Positions 7,326 through 15,577 of a stretch of 64,000 nt of DNA are shown one piece after another. Within the stretch, counting starts at the first letter, position 1. Each line of letters begins with the position of its first letter. Source of the DNA: MA-ANB-1 sp965216445 (GTDB lineage: Bacteria > Actinomycetota > Acidimicrobiia > Spongiisociales > ZC4RG35); the NCBI GenBank assembly GCA_965216445.1, contig OZ244166.1, positions 930,001 through 994,000 on the forward strand, given 5' to 3'. Position numbers and translations under genes: made by a program. A model generated the notes under the pieces. The model saw only the letters and a program-made list of their open reading frames with translations, was not told the origin of the DNA and made no database searches.

Positions 7326-7880
7326 ATGCCAATACCGCTGAGCCATCATGATCCCGATGAACTGCTCAGCGCAGAACGTGACATCCGCGCCCGACTCGAC
7401 GGAAAGGCGTTTGATTTCGACGCTCTGCTTGCAGTTTCCAACATCTACCGTGCTGCCAACGCGGTGCGAAGCCGTATGGAGCGGGAAGTCCTCTCACCGG
7501 CTGGTTTGAGCTGGGGTGGGTTCACCATCCTCTTCGTGCTGTGGGTTTGGGGTGAAAGGGAGACAAACGAACTGGCCGAAGAGTGCGGACTCGCCAAGGG
7601 AACTCTCAGTGGGATGCTGACCACACTGGAGCGATCAGGCCTTATTGAACGATCGAAGCACCCCGAAGACGGACGACGGGTCGTAGTCAACATGCTCCCA
7701 GCCGGTGGCCGGCTTATTGAGTCCGTTTTCCCGATGTTCAACGATTACGAGGCCCGTTTCACCGAGCGTCTTTCATCGCAAGAAATGGCGGAACTCGCTC
7801 GTCTGCTCCGAATCGTCACCGCCACCGCCTCGGGCTCGGAGCTCGTTCCGGGAATGGCACCGGAAACCGAGAACGCGTAG
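7326..7880 (+). CDS. MarR-family transcriptional regulator
   Basis: A 184-residue MarR-type dimeric winged-helix protein. The central region LSWGGFTILFVLWVWGE then TNELAEECGLAKGTLSGMLTTLERSGLIERSKHPEDGRRVVVNML is the wing-helix core, with the conserved D-x-R-R of the wing. HpaR-type MarR regulators repress homoprotocatechuate genes and are released by pathway aromatics. Its position between the divergent aldehyde dehydrogenase and the downstream dioxygenase fits that role. Ligand and operator are inferred, not seen. Confidence 0.85.
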   Translation: MPIPLSHHDPDELLSAERDIRARLDGKAFDFDALLAVSNIYRAANAVRSRMEREVLSPAGLSWGGFTILFVLWVWGERETNELAEECGLAKGTLSGMLTTLERSGLIERSKHPEDGRRVVVNMLPAGGRLIESVFPMFNDYEARFTERLSSQEMAELARLLRIVTATASGSELVPGMAPETENA

Positions 7881-7937
7881 AATGTCGTTAGCTTCCAAAC
7901 GATTTTGAGCTCGTTACAACAATGACAGGAGTGGATG

Positions 7938-8813
7938 ATGGGTGAAATAGTTGGTGCCGGTCTGATCAGTCACGCCCCGACAATCATGTTCGACGAAGCC
8001 ACGCGTCGTGAGCTGAATGACGGCAAAGAGATCTCGTTGGTACCTGGGATGCACCGACTGCGCTCCGAGGTTCTGGATCGCGTTGAAGCAGACACGATTG
8101 TGATTGTCGATTCACACTGGTTTTCCACCGTTGAGCACCTGCTGACTGCCCAGGAACGACAAAAAGGCACCTTCACGTCGTCTGAACTCCCGAGAGGTAT
8201 GGCCCAGATCGCTTACGACTATCCCGGTGACCCGGAACTGGCGAAGCTGGCCGCTGAGCTAGGCGACGAGTTGGGTACACCGACGCATGCGTCTGACGAC
8301 CCTTATCTGCCCGTCTATTACGCCACGATCAACCTGGTGCATTACCTGCGCAAGGACGAGAACGTGGTCTCGGTGTCGGTGTGTCAGACAGGAGAGACAG
8401 ACGACTTCATGACCATGGGAGAGGCCATTGGCGAGGCAGCTGCTCGTCTCGACCGCCGGGTCGTGATACTCGCCTCCGGTGGAATGAGTCATACATTTTG
8501 GCCGCTGAAGGAGATCTCAAAGCATGAGGCCTCCGACCCCGTACACATCATCACCCCGGAGGCGCGGGCCGCCGACGAGAAGCGTTTGGAATGGATGAAA
8601 GCCGGCGATCACGCCGCGATCGTCGACAGCATGGACGACTACTTCCAGCATGCGCCCGAGGGGAATTTCGGTCATTACCTGATGATGCTCGGCGCCATCG
8701 GGGGGCGCGATTGCACTGCACCTGGAGAGATGTTCTCTGACTATGAGAACGCAACCGGTACCGGTCAGGTTCATGTCTGGTTCGATAAGCCTGATAAAGG
8801 TTGGACTGGCTAA
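7938..8813 (+). CDS. hpaD: 3,4-dihydroxyphenylacetate 2,3-dioxygenase (LigB-type extradiol dioxygenase)
   Basis: A 291-residue class III extradiol dioxygenase. Candidate Fe(II) ligands are His12 (SHAPTIM), His60 (DSHWF) and Glu241 (PEGNFGHYLMM), and a catalytic His185 lies in ASGGMSH. This is the same spacing as in LigB and E. coli HpaD. The segments FTSSELPRGM, YDYPGDPELA and the C-terminal ENATGTGQVHVWF also match HpaD. It cleaves homoprotocatechuate next to its hydroxyls, giving the semialdehyde that the divergent aldehyde dehydrogenase would oxidise. I chose ATG 7938 rather than 7935 because AGGAG at 7927-7931 then has a 6-nt spacing. The hydroxylase and lower-pathway genes are not in this window. 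Confidence 0.85.
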   Translation: MGEIVGAGLISHAPTIMFDEATRRELNDGKEISLVPGMHRLRSEVLDRVEADTIVIVDSHWFSTVEHLLTAQERQKGTFTSSELPRGMAQIAYDYPGDPELAKLAAELGDELGTPTHASDDPYLPVYYATINLVHYLRKDENVVSVSVCQTGETDDFMTMGEAIGEAAARLDRRVVILASGGMSHTFWPLKEISKHEASDPVHIITPEARAADEKRLEWMKAGDHAAIVDSMDDYFQHAPEGNFGHYLMMLGAIGGRDCTAPGEMFSDYENATGTGQVHVWFDKPDKGWTG

Positions 8814-8850
8814 AACCCGAATCGGCCAATAGGCGTGGCACAATTGCTCC

Positions 8851-10296
8851 ATGCCAAAGATTGGCCGCGGGATACCTGATCCTGCCGACCTTGCGCAGAT
8901 CGCCAACGACCTGAAAAAACTGCAGGGTGCTTCGGGGACAATCGCGGCGGAAGCCACGGCACTCATCGAGCGCTGCAACTCGACGATTCGGAACTTCCTG
9001 ATACCACGGTTGGAACATCCCACGGCTCCGTTCAACGTTGCGTTTGTCGGTCCAACGGGGAGCGGAAAGTCGACTTTGCTCAACAGCGTCGCCGGCCAGT
9101 TGATCGCCGAGTCTGGGGCTATTCGACCCACCACAACCACGCCCCTCGTCTACACGAGCCAGGCTGAAGACGAAGTCCTGATGTCATCGAGCGTCGAGTT
9201 CGAGTTGGTGGCGGGCAAGTCGCCCGTTCTGAACCGCCTGTCGCTGATCGACACCCCCGACATCGACTCGACCAACCGGACAAATCGGCGAGTGGCCCTC
9301 GACGTCCTCGCCACTGCCGATCTGATTGTCTTTGTGACCTCGGCTTCCCGATATGCCGATTTGGTCCCTTGGGAGCTGCTTCGTTCGGTTACTTCACGAG
9401 GGGTTCCGGTGATCCACTGTCTCAATCGGGTGACGGCCGAGTCGGCGGGTTGTGCAACTGATTTGAAACGCCTTTTGCGTCGTGAGGGAATGAAGAACCC
9501 GGTAGTCACTGTCGCAGAACACCGACTAGAGCCAGGTTCATATCTTCCTGCTGCGTCGATACGAGATCTCCGTCGCGAGTTGGTCGGAGCGATCTCTGCT
9601 CTTTCCCGGCAGCGATTGCTGGTAGACGCCCTTAATGCGGTCCGTGCCGACCTTTCCGAGTTGGAGGAAGTTCTGGAGCAGGGCCTTGCTGAATACGAGG
9701 CGCTGAAGGATCAGATCGACGGCCAGTTGGGACTGAACGAAATCAGAAACTTCGACCTGGTTGTCGCCGGCTGGCGCACCTTGGCGGAATCGGCGCAGGG
9801 TCGCTACCCGTGGATCGGGCATGGCCGGAGGTCGAGAGTGCTCCTTTCTCGCCTTTCCAACGACATTGTGTCTGAGCTTTCGGGTCTCATTGAGTCCGAC
9901 CTTCGGATGTTCGAAGTTGAGCACGGAAAGCTTGTCATCAATCTCACCGCAACGGACTTCGAGACACGATTGGGACTCGTGGACGACATTTTCGAGGATT
10001 GGTTCAGAGACGTCGATGAATCGGCGGAGCATGCTTCTATCTCCAACCGTCGGGTGAGGCGACGTGTCTTGACGGCGGTGGACGCGATCGATGAGGTCTT
10101 GTGCGGCAACATTTCCGACCTTGGGTCGAGAACCCGTCGTGCAGTGGATACTCTGCGGTCGGCTCTGCACGCAGCGTACAAAGAGGTGCGCGACGAGATC
10201 TTGTCCGGCATAGACAACGGCGACGCCGAAGCTCTTGAAATCGTCCGTGCTGCGCGCTCCCGATTGGGAACGGAACCGGCACTGCTCGATGCATGA
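8851..10296 (+). CDS. Dynamin-like GTPase, first of a tandem pair
   Basis: A 481-residue protein with an N-terminal GTPase domain and a long helical C-terminal part. G1 is GPTGSGKS (residues 67-74), the switch threonines lie in RPTTTTP, and G3 is DTPD (134-137). The G4 position reads NRVT (192-195) instead of NKxD, so guanine specificity may be weakened. The helical segment after residue 240 has ELEEVLEQGLAEYEALKDQID-like coiled-coil text. No clear membrane segment is visible. Bacterial dynamin-like proteins often come as adjacent pairs that co-assemble on membranes. The next gene overlaps it by 8 nt, and an MscS channel follows. Confidence 0.78.
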   Translation: MPKIGRGIPDPADLAQIANDLKKLQGASGTIAAEATALIERCNSTIRNFLIPRLEHPTAPFNVAFVGPTGSGKSTLLNSVAGQLIAESGAIRPTTTTPLVYTSQAEDEVLMSSSVEFELVAGKSPVLNRLSLIDTPDIDSTNRTNRRVALDVLATADLIVFVTSASRYADLVPWELLRSVTSRGVPVIHCLNRVTAESAGCATDLKRLLRREGMKNPVVTVAEHRLEPGSYLPAASIRDLRRELVGAISALSRQRLLVDALNAVRADLSELEEVLEQGLAEYEALKDQIDGQLGLNEIRNFDLVVAGWRTLAESAQGRYPWIGHGRRSRVLLSRLSNDIVSELSGLIESDLRMFEVEHGKLVINLTATDFETRLGLVDDIFEDWFRDVDESAEHASISNRRVRRRVLTAVDAIDEVLCGNISDLGSRTRRAVDTLRSALHAAYKEVRDEILSGIDNGDAEALEIVRAARSRLGTEPALLDA

Positions 10297-11509
10297 CCAC
10301 ATCCCACCGGTCTTAGACACTCTCGATGCAGCTCTGGCGGAGGCTGCCGAGGTCGCCGAGCCCAAGTCGGTTGATGATGTCGCCAGAGTGGCCAACCGGC
10401 TTCGGAACCGTTTGGACTATCCCGACGACTTGATTCTGGTTGCACTGGCAGGAGGCACCGGTTCGGGTAAGTCTTCATTGTTCAATGCGTTGACGTCTTC
10501 CGACACCGCCGACGTTGGAGGAGTGCGGCCGACAACCTCTGTCCCAATGGTATCTCTGCCCGATTCGAAGCCACATGTCTTTGGTGACTATCTCGAGTCG
10601 TTCTCACCTCTTGAGACCACGACGCATCCGGATTTGGACTGGCTTGCTCTGATCGACCTACCCGACACGGATAGCGTGATTGTTGATCACCGTTTTGCCG
10701 TTGAACGGATCCTGCCCAGGGTGGACATGGTGGTTTGGGTGGTCGACGTTGAGAAGTACCGAGATGACGCACTTCACCGGGGCTTTCTTCGTGACCTGGT
10801 CCCGTTCGAGGACCAGCTTCTGTTCGTGATGAACCAGGTCGACCGTCTCCCGGCAGCTGAGCAATCCCCGCTTCTCGAAGATCTGAAGAGGGCGCTCTTG
10901 GAGGACGGCTTTGTCGATCCGCTGGTCCTGGGGACCGCTGCTCGACCGACGATTGGGCCAACTTCGGGCGTCCCACAACTCCTGGATGCGCTCAGAGCCA
11001 AGGCAGGGGGATCGGTAGTTGCCAAGCTCCTTGTCGACCTCGAACGCGTCGTCTCCGAGATGACAGGCGCCATCGGTGCATCGGGCATTGATTTTGAATC
11101 CCGGCGCGGTGAGCTGTGCCGGGACGTTGCTCGCCTGGCGGTTCAGGGCGATGCCGTCCAGGCATCGCGGCGCGTTGCCGGGTTCTTTGCCGCACTTGCA
11201 GACGAATTGGTCGGCAAGCCTTCTGAAGCGGCGCTGGAAGTGTCGGCCCACGTCGGTGAGGAGTTGCGGGGGATTCTTCGCACCGCGGAGGCTGAAGTGC
11301 CGATCGACCTTATCTCCAAGCGGGGATTCTTGTCGTCCAACGTGCAGGACAGGAACATCGACGCCCGAACCGATTTCGTCGAACGCCGGTTGCTCTCCTA
11401 TGTCGACGAGATGATGAAGCCCGTACTGCGTAGCCGCGCCGTTGCGATCTCCAGGCTTGCCGAGCTTGCGACGGCCGCAGGTGGTTTGCGTAGCGCACAC
11501 GAGCGTTAG
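10289..11509 (+). CDS. Dynamin-like GTPase, second of a tandem pair
   Basis: A 406-residue partner of the preceding GTPase. G1 is GGTGSGKS (residues 55-62), PTTSVP provides the switch, G3 is DLPD (123-126) and G4 is a canonical NQVD (182-185). The rest is mostly helical, with no obvious transmembrane stretch. The start ATG 10289 lies 8 nt inside the upstream gene, which implies translational coupling and a fixed stoichiometry; the frame from 10235 would add 18 residues of antisense-like text. The pair resembles paired dynamin-like proteins of actinobacteria (DynA/DynB, IniA/IniC type). The role in membrane remodelling is inferred from family. Confidence 0.78.
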   Translation: MHDHIPPVLDTLDAALAEAAEVAEPKSVDDVARVANRLRNRLDYPDDLILVALAGGTGSGKSSLFNALTSSDTADVGGVRPTTSVPMVSLPDSKPHVFGDYLESFSPLETTTHPDLDWLALIDLPDTDSVIVDHRFAVERILPRVDMVVWVVDVEKYRDDALHRGFLRDLVPFEDQLLFVMNQVDRLPAAEQSPLLEDLKRALLEDGFVDPLVLGTAARPTIGPTSGVPQLLDALRAKAGGSVVAKLLVDLERVVSEMTGAIGASGIDFESRRGELCRDVARLAVQGDAVQASRRVAGFFAALADELVGKPSEAALEVSAHVGEELRGILRTAEAEVPIDLISKRGFLSSNVQDRNIDARTDFVERRLLSYVDEMMKPVLRSRAVAISRLAELATAAGGLRSAHER

Positions 11510-11519
11510 GCTCGCTCGC

Positions 11520-12344
11520 ATGCTCGACGACCTCTTCAGTTCCCAAACTCAGTCCCGGCTGGTCTCGTCGCTGATCGCCGCCGCCATCTTCTACCTCGTC
11601 TATCTGCTGATCAAGAGCGTCGGGCGACGAATCCTGATCCGAGTGGTGGGGAGTGGCGACCAGAATTCGCGACGCGTTGACACCCTCTACAAGGTTGGCA
11701 GCAGGGCACTCCTGATTCTGATGATTCTCGTCCTCTTCCTGGTATTTGGTGAGATCTGGGAGCTGAACTTTGGTGGATTGCTTGCGTTGGGTGCGGTGTT
11801 TGGTGCAGCACTTGGTTTCGGAGCGCAGGACTTGGTCAAAGATCTGATTGCGGGTTTCTTCATCATTGCCGAAGATCAGTTTCACATTGGAGACGTCGTC
11901 AAGATCGCAGACACCGAAGGGACGGTCGAGGACATCCAATTCCGGATCACCGTCCTCCGGGATGTCGAAGGCAACAAACATTTCGTTCCCAATGGAGATA
12001 TCACAGTTGCCAGCAACTACACATCAGTATTCGCCAGGCCTGTTTTGGATGTGGGTATCGCCTACCAGGAGGATGTCGACAACGCCATGGCCGTCATGCG
12101 CGACGAATTGGAGAAGATGGTGGCGGCGGACGAGTGGAGCTCCATCATCAAAGAGCCACCGGAGGTCCTTGGTGTTCAGGATCTTGCCGACAGCGCGGTT
12201 GTGATCAGAGCCAGGCTGACGGTCAGTGCTGACAACAGGTGGTCCACCCTGCGGGAGGCGCGTCGTCGGATCAAGAACCGCTTCGATGCAGAGGGGATCG
12301 AAATACCATTCCCGCACATGACAATCTATCAGGGTGAGGGGTGA
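11520..12344 (+). CDS. MscS-family mechanosensitive ion channel
   Basis: A 274-residue channel with three hydrophobic segments: residues about 15-35, 60-80 and 83-110. The third, GLLALGAVFGAALGFGAQDLVKDLIAGFFIIAEDQFHIGD, is the pore-lining helix plus beta-domain entry that defines MscS. The cytoplasmic beta domain (VEDIQFRITVLRDVEGN, FVPNGDI) follows. It opens on membrane tension to release solutes during osmotic downshock. ATG 11520 was chosen because the first transmembrane helix begins soon after it and it lies 10 bp past the GTPase stop. It follows the dynamin-like pair in the same transcript, so a shared membrane-stress function is plausible. Confidence 0.87.
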   Translation: MLDDLFSSQTQSRLVSSLIAAAIFYLVYLLIKSVGRRILIRVVGSGDQNSRRVDTLYKVGSRALLILMILVLFLVFGEIWELNFGGLLALGAVFGAALGFGAQDLVKDLIAGFFIIAEDQFHIGDVVKIADTEGTVEDIQFRITVLRDVEGNKHFVPNGDITVASNYTSVFARPVLDVGIAYQEDVDNAMAVMRDELEKMVAADEWSSIIKEPPEVLGVQDLADSAVVIRARLTVSADNRWSTLREARRRIKNRFDAEGIEIPFPHMTIYQGEG

Positions 12345-13258
12345 CCCTGAACCACTCTTATTGAGTCTGGCACCCAGCGAGCATCTGCCCTGTCCACCAT
12401 TCCCAGTGACTCTCCGTCGGCTTGAGCCGCTACTGGTTTTGCGGCGACTGCCGACAGCTGGTTGACAGATTCCCACGCCTCCATCTCGCGGAGTTCGCCA
12501 AGATCACGTCGGGTAAAAACGCGTGCCGCAATCGTCGGAACACGTCTCCGCTTCACACCCTCCACCAAAAGCGCAGTGATCGGATCGGGCTTGTTCTTGG
12601 AAATCGCCAAAGCCAACTTCCCGAAATAGGTGTACACATCCCGAAACTGCAGGAGGACCGCCGAAACATCCGCAGTGCGATCTTCGCTCATGACTTGAAT
12701 GTCTGCCGCTTTCTTGGGGAAGCTGCTGAGAGCGATTCGAAATGCAGTGGTTGCGTAGTGCAACGAGCCGAACCGGTACTTCTTGTAGGGGTCTTTGTCG
12801 GCTTCGACCACGACATCGGCGTCCAAACCGAGTCCGCAGGCGAAGAGGGAGTGATGTGTCGAGACGACGGTGCCGCGGGTCAACTTGAGCTCAACGGTCC
12901 CAATCGGCACAGGATCTCGATTGTCCACGACCAGCCGCGCTGCCTTGGAAGGATTTGACGGGATATGAAGTATCCGGCTGATCACATTGGTGGTTCCCAC
13001 CGGAATCAAACCGAGGGCTACTTCAGTTCCAATCAGACCCTGGGCGACATGGTGGACCATGCCATCGCCGCCCATGGCGATCACGACTGCGGCGCCGGCA
13101 GCTACGGCCTCCCGAGCTGCTTCGGAGGATGCGGGCCCCGATCCGGGCCAAACGGCGTCGACCTCGAAGTGCTGGTTGAGAATTGCCATGACATCGCGAT
13201 GTGATCCACCGGTGAATTGGGACGCGACAGGGTTGGCGATGACTGTTGCTCTAAGCAT
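12329..13258 (-). CDS. Diacylglycerol kinase-like lipid kinase
   Basis: A 309-residue member of the DgkB/sphingosine-kinase-like fold. The ATP-binding motif is MGGDGMVHHVAQGL, followed by GLIPVGTTNVISRIL; the second domain carries FACGLGLDADVV and SLHYATTAFRIAL. These enzymes phosphorylate lipid hydroxyls such as diacylglycerol, or a glycan-lipid precursor. The start MLRATVIANPVAS at 13258 matches the family N-terminus; the longer frame from 13381 would add 41 residues with no family resemblance. It converges on mscS with a 16-bp overlap of the coding ends. Confidence 0.83.
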   Translation of the reverse strand: MLRATVIANPVASQFTGGSHRDVMAILNQHFEVDAVWPGSGPASSEAAREAVAAGAAVVIAMGGDGMVHHVAQGLIGTEVALGLIPVGTTNVISRILHIPSNPSKAARLVVDNRDPVPIGTVELKLTRGTVVSTHHSLFACGLGLDADVVVEADKDPYKKYRFGSLHYATTAFRIALSSFPKKAADIQVMSEDRTADVSAVLLQFRDVYTYFGKLALAISKNKPDPITALLVEGVKRRRVPTIAARVFTRRDLGELREMEAWESVNQLSAVAAKPVAAQADGESLGMVDRADARWVPDSIRVVQGHPSP

Positions 13259-13379
13259 TCGAATTGCAACAGCTCTGGTCAATGTCCATCGAGAGGAGGG
13301 TACAGCTTGGAGACTCATTGGAATCGTGACGTCGTGATTGCATGTTGGAAGGGGCGGTTTGCCTTTACTGTGGGCCGCC

Positions 13380-14345
13380 ATGACTGAAGCCCTTTACTCA
13401 CTGGTGGCCGGTGAAGGTGACGGAGCGCTGTTGGGTCTGGCCGCCGGCGATACCGCTGGTGGCGCATGGGAACTTGGCTACTCGGCGATCACTGAGCAGG
13501 CGGTTGTGATCTCTTACGAGCTGATTGCAAACGGTCAGCTCGATCGAACCCGGTTGCTGCACGGGCTGCTCGAGCTAGATGGATCCCGTGATGAAGAACC
13601 CGTGTACCGCGCGGAAAGCCCTGAGTTTCGCGCTTGGCTCGACCGGGCCGCCGCTGGCTCTCCCGACCCCGATGAGACACCGTCACTCGACCCGATCGGA
13701 CGTTCAGCCCCGCTTGGACTCGCCTTCAGAAAGGATCCCGAGGCCCTGGTCCGTGAAGTTGTCGGCTTGAACCGAACCCTTCACTCGGACGCCGGCTCGA
13801 TACTGGCCGGTGTGGCCATCGCTTCCGCAGTGGCGGCCTCGTGCTTCGGGCAGGTAGGCCGTGACTTTCTGCTGGGTGTTGCTGAGTCAATTGAACCGGC
13901 GGTCGACCAACTCGGTGAGGAGTCGGTCGGGTTGGTAGGCGTCGACCGAATCGAAGGCTATGCGGATAGGGTCAGGAACCTAGTCGACCACTATGGGGTC
14001 GTTGATGCCGATGAGGCGGTAACGGCCCTGGCGCCGGGCATAGCTCCCGGGCCTCTCGATCTGTCGCTCGTGGGACTTCTGCTGGTCGCTCCGGCGGCGG
14101 ACAAGCCCCATGAGCCGGTGGCAGAAGCTGTCAAGGTCGGTGGTAGCAACCTGGGGGCGGGAGTGGGAGCCATCATGGGTGCGAGGGTCGGGATTCGTGC
14201 TTGGCCATGGGCGTTTGCCAACGACACATGGTTTGCCGAAATGGGACGGCGTCTGGTCCGGGGGCCGAAAGAAATTCGAGACCTGCCAATTCCTTATGCG
14301 GTGGAGCAACATCTCATATCTGGAGTGCGTCAGGACCACCCATAG
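13380..14345 (+). CDS. ADP-ribosylglycohydrolase-like protein, metal-site residues apparently lost
   Basis: A 321-residue all-helical protein that begins like ADP-ribosylglycohydrolases (DraG/ARH): GALLGLAAGDTAGG near residue 15. Later it has HSDAGSILAGVAIASAVA and GGSNLGAGVGAIMGARVGI. Active ARH enzymes have an acidic T/S-D-D motif early and G-G-D-x-D-(T/S) late, which bind two Mg ions. Here the late motif reads G-G-S-N-L-G and I cannot find the early pair, so it may not be catalytic. It converges with the MFS gene, overlapping by 32 bp. ATG 13380 was chosen because the family N-terminus follows it. Confidence 0.62.
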   Translation: MTEALYSLVAGEGDGALLGLAAGDTAGGAWELGYSAITEQAVVISYELIANGQLDRTRLLHGLLELDGSRDEEPVYRAESPEFRAWLDRAAAGSPDPDETPSLDPIGRSAPLGLAFRKDPEALVREVVGLNRTLHSDAGSILAGVAIASAVAASCFGQVGRDFLLGVAESIEPAVDQLGEESVGLVGVDRIEGYADRVRNLVDHYGVVDADEAVTALAPGIAPGPLDLSLVGLLLVAPAADKPHEPVAEAVKVGGSNLGAGVGAIMGARVGIRAWPWAFANDTWFAEMGRRLVRGPKEIRDLPIPYAVEQHLISGVRQDHP

Positions 14346-15576
14346 CCTGCTCGCCCCAGCTGCGGATTCGGTCGTCGACACCCCTGAGCAAGATCCAGCC
14401 AAGGAATACAAAGCCGATGAGCACCGCCATGGCGACGGAGCGTCCGAGATCGAGTACGTCGACCACAAAAGCCCACATCAGAGGTCCGAGAATGGTGGCG
14501 AATCGACCCACAGTTGCGTACAGGCCGTAGAACTCGCCGATGTGGTCGGGGGGTGAGATGCGTGTCATTACTACCCGGTCACTCGCCCACGTGGCACCGA
14601 GTGCGATCCCTCCCAGGGGCCCGATGGTCCATGCGATCCAAGTTTGACCTGTGGCCGCTGCAATGATTCCAGAGCCGATCGCAACCATCCAGATCACGAG
14701 TACCCATCTCAGTACGCGGTTTGGACCAAACCTCGAGATGACGCGTCCGGCACCGATACCCCCGGCGATTGCGGCGGTGATCGCCAGTCCGAGCAAAGCG
14801 GTCACGAATCTGCGGTCAAGACCCAACTCCTGGATCACGAAGATGGTCAAGAACCCGCCGATGAGCGTGTTGATGGCATCGGTGTAGAGGAAGCGGCTGA
14901 CAAGGAAACGAACCACGCCCGGGTATTCAGAGGCCTTTCGCCACGAGCGGACAAGGCGAAGTGGTATGTCGAGCAGACCGGGAGGAGGTTCCCTGGTATG
15001 GCCAGGTCGCTCCTTGATGAAGACGAAAGCCGGGATTGCAAAGAGAAGGAATCCCAAGGCAAGGACACGGAACGTGGCCGCGTAGCTCCAGTCGAGTAGA
15101 TCTAGCGTGATGATGCCGATCAGCAGTCCAATATACGAGCCGAAGTATCCAATGCCGACGCCGAGTCCCGAGATCCTGCCCCGATCTTCTTCGGTGCTCA
15201 CGTCGATCAGCAACGCGTCGTAGACAACAGATCCTATGTTGAAGGCGACCAATGCGACCGCCAAAAAGATCGCCGAGGATGGGACGTTGATCCCCAGCAG
15301 TGCCGTTGCTGCCACCGCCACCACTGTGGTGTAGGCAAGAGTGCGGACCCGAGTCCCTCGGACGTCACTTCGGGCTCCCGCCCATGGCGCTACGAAGACC
15401 ACAACGACACCTGCGGCGGCCTCGACGATCGCGAGAACGCTGTCTGGCTGGTCCATCGACGTCAGCCAGTCAGGGAAATACAGGCCAATGACGCCCAGGG
15501 CGAAGATCGTGTTTGCCAGGTCGTAGACAATCCACGACCTCACGGCGCGGCGATCAATGACCGCCGTAGCTTTCAT
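14314..15576 (-). CDS. MFS transporter, UMF1/Atg22-like family
   Basis: A 420-residue membrane protein with about 12 hydrophobic segments. The N-terminus RRAVRSWIVYDLANTIFALGVIGLYFP is the W-x-x-YD-x-AN-x-x-(F/Y) signature of UMF1 (Atg22-like) permeases. The loop WAGARSDVRGTRVR is the MFS A-motif equivalent, and YDALLIDVSTEEDRGRISGLGVGIGYFGSYIG is typical too. The substrate is unknown; amino-acid efflux is known for the yeast relative. It starts 1 bp after the zinc dehydrogenase stop, so these two are an operon. Confidence 0.82.
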   Translation of the reverse strand: MKATAVIDRRAVRSWIVYDLANTIFALGVIGLYFPDWLTSMDQPDSVLAIVEAAAGVVVVFVAPWAGARSDVRGTRVRTLAYTTVVAVAATALLGINVPSSAIFLAVALVAFNIGSVVYDALLIDVSTEEDRGRISGLGVGIGYFGSYIGLLIGIITLDLLDWSYAATFRVLALGFLLFAIPAFVFIKERPGHTREPPPGLLDIPLRLVRSWRKASEYPGVVRFLVSRFLYTDAINTLIGGFLTIFVIQELGLDRRFVTALLGLAITAAIAGGIGAGRVISRFGPNRVLRWVLVIWMVAIGSGIIAAATGQTWIAWTIGPLGGIALGATWASDRVVMTRISPPDHIGEFYGLYATVGRFATILGPLMWAFVVDVLDLGRSVAMAVLIGFVFLGWILLRGVDDRIRSWGEQAMGGPDALQI

Positions 15577-15577
15577 C

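Noticed and set aside
12422..12958. A rightward frame opposite the lipid kinase
   Set aside because: It is antisense to clear DGK motifs and has no recognisable family text.
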